Source: Mactromeris polynyma
Taxonomy: Eukaryota > Mollusca > Bivalvia > Venerida > Mactridae
Length of the DNA: 64,000 nucleotides
Assembly (NCBI GenBank): GCA_032209605.1
Contig: JASFXZ010000014.1
Location: forward strand, 8,204,912-8,268,911
Direction: 5' to 3'
Below, piece by piece: positions 47,745 through 57,900 of this stretch. The position numbers were made by a program, and so were the translations under genes. The notes under the pieces are model-generated. The model saw only the letters and a program-made list of their open reading frames with translations. It was not told the origin of the DNA and ran no database searches. Numbering within the stretch: position 1 is the stretch's first letter; each line of letters starts with the position of its first letter.

Positions 47745-48420
47745 CAATTTACAGTGAACATAGGCTGAGTTACGTGTAATTAATAAACAGTGCACAGAGA
47801 TTGAGTTAGTTGGAATCAAAATATAGTGACCACAGACCAAGTTAATTGGAATCAATTGATAGTGCACAGAGGCCAAGTTATTTGGAACTAATGTATACTG
47901 ACCACAGATCACAGAAATTAATTGGAATCAATTGATAGTGCACAGAGATTGAGTAATTTGGAATCAATGTATACTGACCACAGAAACTAATTGGAATCAA
48001 TTGATAGTGCACAGAGGCCAAGTTAATTGGAACTAATGTATACTGACCACAGATCACAGAAATTAATTGGAATCAATTGATAGTGCACAGAGATTGAGTA
48101 ATTTGGAATCAATGTATACTGACCACAGACCAAGTTAATTGGAATCAATTGATAGTGCACAGAGGCCAAGTTAATTGGAACTAATGTATACTGACCACAG
48201 ACCACAGAAATTAATTGGAATCAATTGATAGTGCACAGAGATGAGTTAATTGGAACTAATGTATACTGACCACAGACCACAGAAATTAATTGGAATCAAT
48301 TGAAAGTGCACAGAGACTGAGTTAATTGGAACTAATGTATACTGACCACAGACCAAAGAAATTAATTGGAATCAATTGATAGTGCACAGAGACTCGAGTT
48401 AAACTGAAGTCAATTTATAG
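47745..48420. repeat. ~38-bp minisatellite upstream of CARD gene 1
   Basis: About 17 alternating monomers. Type a is tggaatcaattgatagtgca, cagagattgagttaat. Type b is tggaactaatgtatactgac, cacagaccacagaaattaat. The two types are clearly related and mostly alternate, giving a 76-80-bp dimer. The array ends about 155 bp before the CARD gene 1 start codon, so it lies in the promoter or 5' UTR region. Confidence 0.88.
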
Positions 48421-48574
48421 TGATAAGATATTGATTTCATCATTTATTCTGAGAAATGTAGTCAAAGCAACAATATAGAGAAAGTTAATGAATAAAACAC
48501 ACATCAATGCCTTTCATTAATCAAACAAATAGTTTGAAAATTAATCTGAAAAGGAACAATAAATAAGAATAAAA

Positions 48575-51500
48575 ATGAATGAATTACAACAAAAAGTGTT
48601 ACGTAATCACCATGGTGATATATTGAAGAATCTTGTATTAGATCATGATATTCTGGGTTATCTACAGCAGAAGGACATCCTTACCGATACCTTGGTGCAT
48701 ACTGTCCAGGTAAATATATGACCTGGGCACGTATTCACAGACGTTTTAAGACTTGAATCTCAGACTTAGCCTTTAAAATAGTAAATTTTCATTTTGTTCC
48801 TACGTAATTGTTACACAATATATTTTGATAAAACATGACAAAAGGGTAGAGTGAGTAACAAGAAATATTCAGGCAAAATGTTATCAGTATAAATATAATG
48901 AAAAGGAATTGCTTGTAAATTTAATTCTTGCAATTTTAAAGTCTAAGTCCGAGATTCAGTCTTAAAACGTTTGTGATTATGGGCCCTGTTCCACGACAAA
49001 CTTGTATAAGTGGCCAAAAATCCACTCTCCGATTTTTCTAATTTCAAACAAATATATATTTTCCATTTTCATTGAATACTCAAATACTAAAATCAGGAAT
49101 CTTCTTTTCTTTTTTTAGCGATTCAAATATTAACAACAATTCTTGTTGTTAAGGACATTTGTTAAATAATTGTCTTTTCTGCGTTATGCCCATCAGTACG
49201 ACGGTACAAAAGTTGGATGACTTTTGCATTGCATCTGAGCAGAGTTTTTTCATGTCTTAAGTGTTTTTACTGACAGTTCCCTGTATGGTTATTATTTCTT
49301 TCTGTGTTTTGAATGTATGTTAAATTTCCCTTTCCCCTGTTTAATTCTTCCATTTTATACAGTGTTCAGGTCATTTTCTGCCCAGTTTCGGCCTATTGTT
49401 GCCAGCTGTCTTGACTTGTCCTGTTATCTTTTCAATCCATTAACCCCCCCCCCCCCCCTCCTTCACTGTCCTCTTTGATTCTCCTAGTTATTCCCTTATG
49501 GTTTGCCAGGCCATTCGTTGCGCCTCTGTTCCTTAACGCATGTACCCTTTAACCTCCTCAAGTGCCTTATGTTTTATGGATTGTTGTTTTCCCGGAGGTC
49601 TGTGTGGGGAGGCACTGTCTTATGTACATGGCGTTCCCTGTAGCAACTTATTCTCCCTCTTTTAAACAATCTTAAAGACATGTATGAACAATCCACCAAC
49701 CAACACAACCCAAAACCTACATGCTAGCGTATTACAAACTTACAATGTTTACGATAAAAAAGCCATTCAAACTACAACATTTTATGTGTTATTATATCAT
49801 CACAGGCCAAAACCAGTCAACATGAGAAAATTAACGAGTTGCTGACAATGCTGCCAAAAAGAGGCCCAAAGGCATTCGGCGTTTTTCTTGAAGCAGTAAA
49901 AAAAAATTCTCAATACCTAGCAGACAAGTTGGCTCAAGACTACGAAAAAGGTATGATATTGATAGATAATATCCAATACCACATAATTTTACTTGGCCAG
50001 GATGCTAGACTGGAATGCATTCCATGTGATACGCCTTTCACAGTACAGCATTTTCTCGTCGACTGTGTTGACCTTCAGCCAGTCCGTTCCCAATTTTTTA
50101 ATACTACTGACGTTAGAAGTCTATTTGAGACTGTACAAGTTGGAAAAATTATAAGCTATATCAAAGAGATTGGTTTTTACAGCAAGTTATAATAATTTTA
50201 ATCTATACACACATATATATTACATGTATCAGTGAATGAGGATTGCCTCGCTCACTCTAGTACATAAAATATATTCTTACATAATGATCCTTTTTTACAC
50301 GCTATATTTGCACAAGTTTAACATATTTACAAGAATATCATATAAACTTTTTTAGTTTCACATATTTTTAACATTTCTTGCGCGCTAAATGACCAAAGCT
50401 GTCGATGCGCCATAAAACAACATAATAATAATAATAATAACATAATTTACTATAGTTGACTCTTTCGGGACCGTACAAAATAGTTAGTCTTAACAAAAAT
50501 CAGGACTTAGACCAAGAAATCTTTTTTTTCCCAAGATAGGCAAATCTCAATATTGTTGCAAATATTTTTATCACGTTTGATTCAGATTCAGTGCCAAGAT
50601 TGTGATATCTAGTAAATTGTTGCACAGACAGCAGTTAATCACTAACGTCTATCATGAACACCTCATAACCAAATGAGGTATCAACCCGACTTAAAACATT
50701 TGGGTAGGGGTGCCACATGCAAACAATATTTTAAGAATGGCTATTTAACACATTAATTTGCTTATGTTCATCTATTTCCAGAGCAAAAACAAATGGAGAA
50801 AGACGCGAAAGATAAACAAGAAACTAATCAGCAGGCGGAAGAAGAACAAGTGGTTACAAACACACCAAGATCCCAAGAAAAGGCATTTGAAAAAACCTTT
50901 CGTCCAAAAGAAATCACGGAACGACGACATTCGCTGTCAGTGTCCAACGCCAGTCATGCAATGACGTCAAACATTATTCAACAGAATTTAAACAATCTAC
51001 AAACAAAAATGAGATCTCGTCTTAGTTCACATCCAATCAATTCCAACAAAGACCAGACATTTCAAAACACTGAACCGGTAACTTTCAAAATGATAGATAA
51101 ACTTCTAGACGAATTGTTTGCTAGTCTAGAGGAGCATGAGATGACGTTCTCACAGTGCCATGCCTTACTAGGGGGTCGTGACAGAAATTTTCCCCTTGTT
51201 TCACATATAATCAACCTTCAGAAAAGCAAGAGACAACTAGAACAAGACCTTAAGGAGAAAGATCAACAAAAGAACAAATATGCTGACCATATAAGTAAAC
51301 TAGAAAACAGATGTCGCAACCAGGTATGTGAGATTTTGGACTGTTGAATAAGCCACAGGGATTTCCCTGACACAGAAATCTCGAGTCCCTGACTCCCTTT
51401 TCTTTCTAGGGACTCCCATTTTCCACTTACTGTGCATCCCTGGGACCCCTAAAATAAACCTTTGTCATGATTGTATAAACTGCATATCTGGGACCCTTCA

Positions 51501-52723
51501 AATTTACCAAGGACCCCCAATTTGTCAAACATAAGGGTCCAAGAACCCTTAGCTGAAATTATAAAGTTTAACAAACCCAAAGTCTTCTTACTCATCCATA
51601 TCTCTTTGCTTCTTTTTGATTGCTTTACTCTGTATCATTTGAGAATAGTACAGACTCTGAGATAAAGTTTGATGTAATTATTATTATTTTCCAGGCAACA
51701 GAAATTAATCACTTGAATGAAGAGATTAAGAAAATGAAAGAAGAAATTGAGAAACTTCAAGCAATAAATAGTGAACGTGAAGAGAAGCAGAAGATTATTG
51801 ATGAGCTGAGAAAGATGGTGATGGACGCAGATACATCGAAGAAGAGTAAACTACGCAGTTCCTACCTTGCCTTACACTATGACAGCAGTAGTAGCGAGAT
51901 TAAACAACTGCGTGCAGAGGTGAGAGATCTTAAGTCTGAAAATTTAAATTTAAAAACTGAAAATCTGATGTTGAAAAAGTCAGAAAACTTAAAGAAACTA
52001 GCAAAGTTGCGTGAAGATCAGACTGCATCAAAATTAGAGATATCAAATGGTCCACAGGTGATGTCTGAAGAAATCAAGGGAAACAATCCAAAAAGTAAGC
52101 AACTTCCAAATGCCGGAGTTGCTTCCCATATCATTCAAACAAGATCAGCATTTGGTCGGAGGCTTGATATAGACAGAGGGATGTTTGTTACTTCTGGAGA
52201 GAAACCTTTGATGAAAGGATCACTAGACAACCTACACGTGGCAGATTCAACAACTGATGATAAGGGCAAACTGGCATCAAGAATGAAAGAACGAGAAAAA
52301 CAACCTCAGGATCTAGATTTTAAATTTAACATTCAGAATGGATCTCTAGGACAAAAAAGAACAGGCAGTAGAGACAGATCAAACAAACGTGTTACCTTCC
52401 ATACTGATTCAGCAGCTGATCATAGTGAAAACAGAGACAATGTTGTGAGAATTCCAACTGCAGAAAATGAAAGTACTGCAGACAATAATGCAAGTAAAGC
52501 ATCAGCTAACGGATCTAGTGAACAATCTACAAATGGAAATGGCAAAGGTGCATCCAAACCTGAAAGAAGTAGAGGAAGATTTAAACAAAGTCATCTAAAA
52601 TCTAAAGCAGCGACTAAAAGGTCAGCCTCTCTAAATAGTGTGACAATCCCAAAGGACATAATGAAAATGTCATCACATTTGATACAAAAGAGCAAAAATT
52701 TAAGATATCCAACTAACAATTGA
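48575..52723 (+). CDS. CARD-coiled-coil protein 1 (four coding exons)
   Basis: Exons 48,575-48,709, 49,806-49,950, 50,782-51,323 and 51,695-52,723 (stop). All introns are GT-AG, in phases 0, 1 and 0, and the sum is exactly 617 codons (616 aa). Residues 5-93 form a CARD whose second half carries the LPKRGPKAF block typical of caspase-2/CRADD-type CARDs. Residues about 94-190 are disordered. About 191-245 is a helical linker (EPVTFKMIDKLLDELF) shared with the downstream paralogue. About 238-385 is coiled coil. The rest is a basic Ser/Lys-rich tail. CARDs assemble homotypic signalling complexes; CARD plus coiled coil is the layout of CARD9/11-type adaptors, though orthology is not claimed. Intron 1 holds a family-P repeat and intron 2 a LINE tail. 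A minisatellite abuts the 5' side. Confidence 0.88.
49200..49680 (+). repeat. family P copy inside intron 1 of CARD gene 1
   Basis: Full-length member with a poly-C run near 49,445-49,458, cctcctcaagtgccttatgt and one gaggtctgtgtggggaggca unit. Confidence 0.75.
49960..50445 (+). mobile_element. LINE 3' fragment in intron 2 of CARD gene 1
   Basis: The frame running to a stop at 50,190-50,192 ends in a Cys/His pattern: C-x2-C, then TVQHFLVDC, then a LFETVQVGKIISYIKEIGF-like tail. This is the familiar C-terminus of RNase H-bearing non-LTR retrotransposons in invertebrates. A 3' UTR follows with gcgccataaaacaacat and a taataataataataa tail at about 50,425-50,445, a typical LINE end. The 5' part is missing (5' truncation). 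Orientation is the same as the host gene. Confidence 0.72.
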
Positions 52724-53135
52724 TGATGTAGTAGCAATTAGAAATATTATCAAAGACAGGATTTATCAATTAAAGATATATTTTTATGACCAAAGTATCA
52801 TATTCATCTGTTTTATACCATTTTGAAGACATTATAAAGAATAACATTTTTCAACTACTGGAAACAAACACCATACTGTTTTGTTTACCCAAGTGGATTG
52901 GTGTAAAAAAAAGTATAAACAAGACTATTTGTGTGTAATGTCATAGTTAACTTGTTACAGAAATAAGTAGTTTATGCATAATTTCCAAAACAAGACTTAT
53001 AGCATTGCGACTTACGTCTTTCATGATGATCATTGTATCAACTTTGTACCAATATTCAGTACTTGTAATATTTACCTAAGTGCTGATATTTTAAATATTT
53101 TAGCATTCAAGTATAAAGTCAATTGTTTTGATGTC

Positions 53136-53141
53136 AATAAA
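53136..53141 (+). promoter_or_regulatory. candidate polyadenylation signal, CARD gene 1
   Basis: AATAAA about 413 bp after the stop codon. Confidence 0.4.
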
Positions 53142-53249
53142 AAATCACTCACATAGATACTATGATTAATTGTTTTGTAAAGTAAATGCCAAGTGATACA
53201 ATTACACAGGCTGAGAAAATATATGCATCTTTCCAAAATGTTGCTACAA

Positions 53250-53325
53250 GGGCTAGGGTGCGGACCTGCATCCAACTCTACAAGAGGTCAGCAAGAGGTT
53301 CAAACCCGACCTCATCTCAAGAAAA
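53250..53325 (+). repeat. tRNA-like SINE relic
   Basis: gcaagaggttcaaacccgac gives a good B box. The upstream A-box half (ctagggtgcggacctgcatc) is weak. Confidence 0.4.
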
Positions 53326-53349
53326 TGTGGCTCACACACAGCTTCTATA

Positions 53350-53675
53350 CCTTTTTCGGTGCAGCCGTACTAACATGGTTTTGCTATTTGCATATCAGTG
53401 TTGTGTAAAGCAATCAAATCTTTTGTTAACCACCAAGGCAATTTCTCTTCAAACGAACAACGTTTGTAACCTTGAAGCGGATTGGTTAATCGTTCGATAA
53501 AGGGTACATTTACCTTACCGACATCAACTGAATTTCGGTGAATTTACCGAAATCCATTTTGGATCTGGAGTGACGCACGCAGCAGTAGTAACACTTCGGC
53601 ATTTTTTCTGTTGCATAACAAATCTTAACCTTCAAATTGCGCTGACTATCTTTTTTCAAGATATTTCTTGTTTTC
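53350..53675 (+). repeat. family R, copy 6
   Basis: tgctatttgcatatcagtg near 53,383, gaatttcggtgaatttaccg near 53,531 and the ttcaagatatttcttg end near 53,655. Confidence 0.75.
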
Positions 53676-53679
53676 TTTG

Positions 53680-54930
53680 TATACATAAAGGGGTGAAAGT
53701 AAAACAAGTCTATATATTTCCCTTTGTCCCCTTGCCAAATATAAATGAATAGGCCAGTTAAAATGATGCCCTAATTTGTACAAAATCCTCTTTTGTAAGA
53801 TTATGCATTACAAAGAAACTTTTAATTTTTTTTCCAAAACTGTATCTGCCAAAACCTTGTAATTGTCATTACTGTCCTATAAGACTTATTAGACAATAAA
53901 ATTATGTATTGAAAAGACTAACAATGGCAATTAGTTACTCTTAACAACTTCATAATAGTTAAAGAAATCAGTCTTAGTTTTGGTACACACAGAAAATGAC
54001 TTAATTATCTTCACAATTTCACACCAAAAAACACAGAACAATGAGACTCTTTGTACAACTGTCCTATTAAATCCGTACTTATAACTTTAAAAGGCAAATT
54101 TCCAAACAATTATATTACATAATCCTGAACTTGTTAATTTGACTGTCCCATTTCTATTTGGCTGTGAATTGGAAAGTGAAGAAGTTGTAAGAGAATAAAA
54201 CTTTCATAAAGAAACATTCTTAGAGGATTTGAGTTACAAAGTGCAACTATTTTAATTATTAAATCACAATTTAATCAATCAAGAGTACCACAAGCAGATG
54301 AAGACTCTCTGAACACAGGTTACATTGTCAATGGGACTTATACTTCCTCGAGCTTGAGCTAAATGCAATATTTAACACTTTCTTGGACACCGATGATGAC
54401 AAAGACATTGACAATGAAGCTGAAATTATTATCTGTTGATGGAAGTGAACCTATTTTATCATACAGATATCTAAGGGAGATAAAGTTACATGTTTAATTA
54501 CTGAATGAAGAGTGAAAGGAAAAGGTTCTAATTTTGGACAACCTTCATTAATATTAGATCTTTTTTATACACATTTACACTCTTTTTCAACAATAGTTTT
54601 GATGCTCGGCAAGCATTATTGATAAGGCTGGAAAAAATGTAACCATTTTGGTCCACAAGTGTCATTGATGTTATTAAGCTGAACTGAATTGGGTTAATTG
54701 TTTACATTCTCATGACTAAAGTGATAATAAACATCAGAATTTTTAAAGGGGTATCATAGCAATACAAATCTTGTTAAAAATGGTTCTGAACAACAGAAAA
54801 AAAAATCAAGTTTCGAATGACAGAAAAATCTGAAATATTACCCAATGAAAGTAATATGACTGACATTGAAAGGTAAACTTCCATTAAATCAAAGCAATCG
54901 ATTATCAATCAATTTATCAATCAACCTAAA
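53680..54930. other. intergenic between the two CARD genes
   Basis: AT-rich with no supportable feature. It must hold the promoter of CARD gene 2. Confidence 0.4.
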
Positions 54931-57900
54931 ATGAATGAGGCAGCAAAACGAGTTCTGAAGACTTTAAAGGTTTACATTATCAACAACCTATGCAATACTG
55001 ATTTTCCACGTATACTGGATTATCTAGAAAATGAAGCAATTCTTACAGAAACCCATATTCAAATAATACAGGTAAGAGATACTTTAAAATTATAGCATAA
55101 TTTATTACCAGATGCTTGTTATGCATGTTTTTCTTGTATTCTTTTGGTCTCAGGTCATTTCTGAAGAATTTTTTTCGTAGACATTCAAAATTATGTTTTT
55201 GAAGTTTATGTTTATTCTTTTGGTCTCAGATCTTTTCTGAAGAAATTTTTTTTTCATAGCCATTCAACATGTCATATGTATTTCATCAAAGCAATCATTA
55301 ATTAATTACAAAATAATTTAATATCAGCATGTAATTTAATTACAACATCTTTTTGTAGCTAAAAAACCATGTCCGAGCATTCTAGTTCAATCAGATTAGC
55401 CTTCTGTTCCTATAAACAGAACTCAAGCAATTACTTATAAATGAAATAAATGCATTCCATTCAGGCAGAGAAAACAGACAACGGTAGAATAGCCAAGTTG
55501 CTTTATATTCTTCCAAGACGAGGACCCGTCGCATTCCAAGCATTTGTTGAATCATTCAGACCAGATAATGACTTCATATCTGACAAGCTTCAGACAGAAT
55601 ATGAAGAAGAAAATGAGAGAAACAAACAAGGCAAATATGTTGTCTCTTTTTTTAACATGATTATGTATTTTTTATTTATATGGGTTGTTATATTTTTGTT
55701 TTGAACCTGTACACAACTTGTTTCTCACCAAACCATTGACAATGCTGTCCTTACATGAACCAGAAGGGGAGAATGGATTATTAACTTTAGATATTTCATT
55801 TTCAGCCAAATCAGTAAATTATAAACATACAACTCAAATTTTGGCTTGATGGATCAAGCGTTCAATATCAAGCATCACACTGAGCCAAATACGGTGTTTT
55901 CGAATCCCACCATGGGCTAGATTCTACTGTGATCTTCAAAATCCCTGAATGATCACATTACTGATTAGAAACATAGGAATGAGTCATGGGTTTTTTGAGT
56001 AAAAAATCGGTGGATTGCCAAAGAAAATCTCCTGGAGCTTTGTTTTCTTATCCTATTCTTAAGTCACTTATAGGTGTGGGGAAAGCAGGTGGCATGTGAT
56101 TTCATTTTTGCAACTTGAATAAGCCTATAAGTCACAAATTTTTATTTAAATTATCAATTAAGCCAAAGGCAACATAAGGGAACAATACGAGGCCAGGTTT
56201 GCAGTTCATGCAGTCCAGGAGATAACTCATAGTTACTATTCCTTCAAACTATAACTGCATAGTGAGTACATTAGCAGCTGGTTAGGCGAAAATTATCAAT
56301 TAATGTTGTCACGAAATTTTGCTCTCATATTAACGATTCCTTCTTCCATCACTTTATAGCATCGAACAGTGGTTTCTTGTCATATAAATTTTGAAATCAA
56401 CTGCCAAACATATCGTTCATTTTCATCATGTCTAATTTTTTTTTAGTGAAATTGAAGACTGCCACAGTAATCTTTCATTAGGACAGCGACACATTTAGGA
56501 CAATACAAAAAGTGAAATACTTTTGAGTCAGTACGGTAGAGGTAAATTGGAGATTGTCGGTTAAAATGTCGATAAAATATTTGTACAGTAAATTGGGATG
56601 TTAATGTTAATATCAAAATAATAAATCTGTTTACATGTATCATCGTGTTATAAAATATACTCACTCATTCGGATTATAACATTAAACTACTTGTGATACG
56701 CTCTCAAGATTTTTTTGCTACGTATCCGAACTTGTGTCTACATTTTATAACAGGTCAATACATGGTTACATATTTATTCATTCCTAATTAATAATACATG
56801 CAGGTCCACTTATATTATATTAATTGATATTGTTTTAAAAAGGAATCCTAGGAAGTCCATCACAAGAATCACTACATAGTCTAGACGAATCACACCATCT
56901 ATGTGACAGATGCTTGCAAGATACCTGCATGGATTCAAATGGTACTGTTGTTTGCACAGCCAATCAAATAGCAGCACAAAATCAACCAATGAAAGAAGAC
57001 AAATGTGTATCAACCGAAGAAGCCAACGATTGGACTGGAATAAATGGATCATGTGACAGGTTGCAACCAATGGAAACACAGCATTCTGAATTTATGAAAC
57101 AAATGATGAATGAGTCTTTAAACTGCTTATATACCAAGTTGAAATCCCATCTCATCACTAGAAACATACGAGAACTATCGTGCCGAAGTCCAGAACCAGT
57201 AACTTTTGTCATGGTGGATAGCTTGTTAGATCAACTCATTGGAGAAGTTGAGAATTGTTTCAGGTGAGAGAGTTAATCTTATTATTCAGTGAAATGCTTA
57301 ATATCTCATGCATTGAAGACGGAAAGGGTTGTTAGTACTGATGACACATGCAATGAAAGTTCAGACACTGTTGGTGTTATGTAGAACATATTTTAAAATG
57401 TTCCTGTGTCCCACTTATTTATTTTCAGTAACACAATACACATAATACACATAAATGACATAAGTATGAGCAATTGAAGACATAAAAACCTCAGATAAGT
57501 CGACAGTCTATTATAATTATTAGGATTACAATTTCATTTTTAAATGTACATGAACAATTACTTTTAGTGAAACATAATTATGTCATTCTTTCATTATACA
57601 ATTGTAAGTGAAAATCAAGGTTATCAAAATATCTTTAGAACTTTCAGTAACATGACAACATGATATTTTATATTTAAGAGCACTTGGAGCAAATGACAGA
57701 TTTTCGTTGCTAACACATGTGATAAGCCTTAAAGAGTCCAAGAGAAAACTTGAAGATGAAGTAATAGAAGCACAGAAACTGAAAAACAAGTATGCCACTA
57801 CATTGCTAAAAGAACAGAAAAATAGCAGACGTTCAAATGAGCAGGTTATACTAAAAGACCTAGAAATTAAGAAACTACAGCAACTTTTAGAAGAGAAGCT

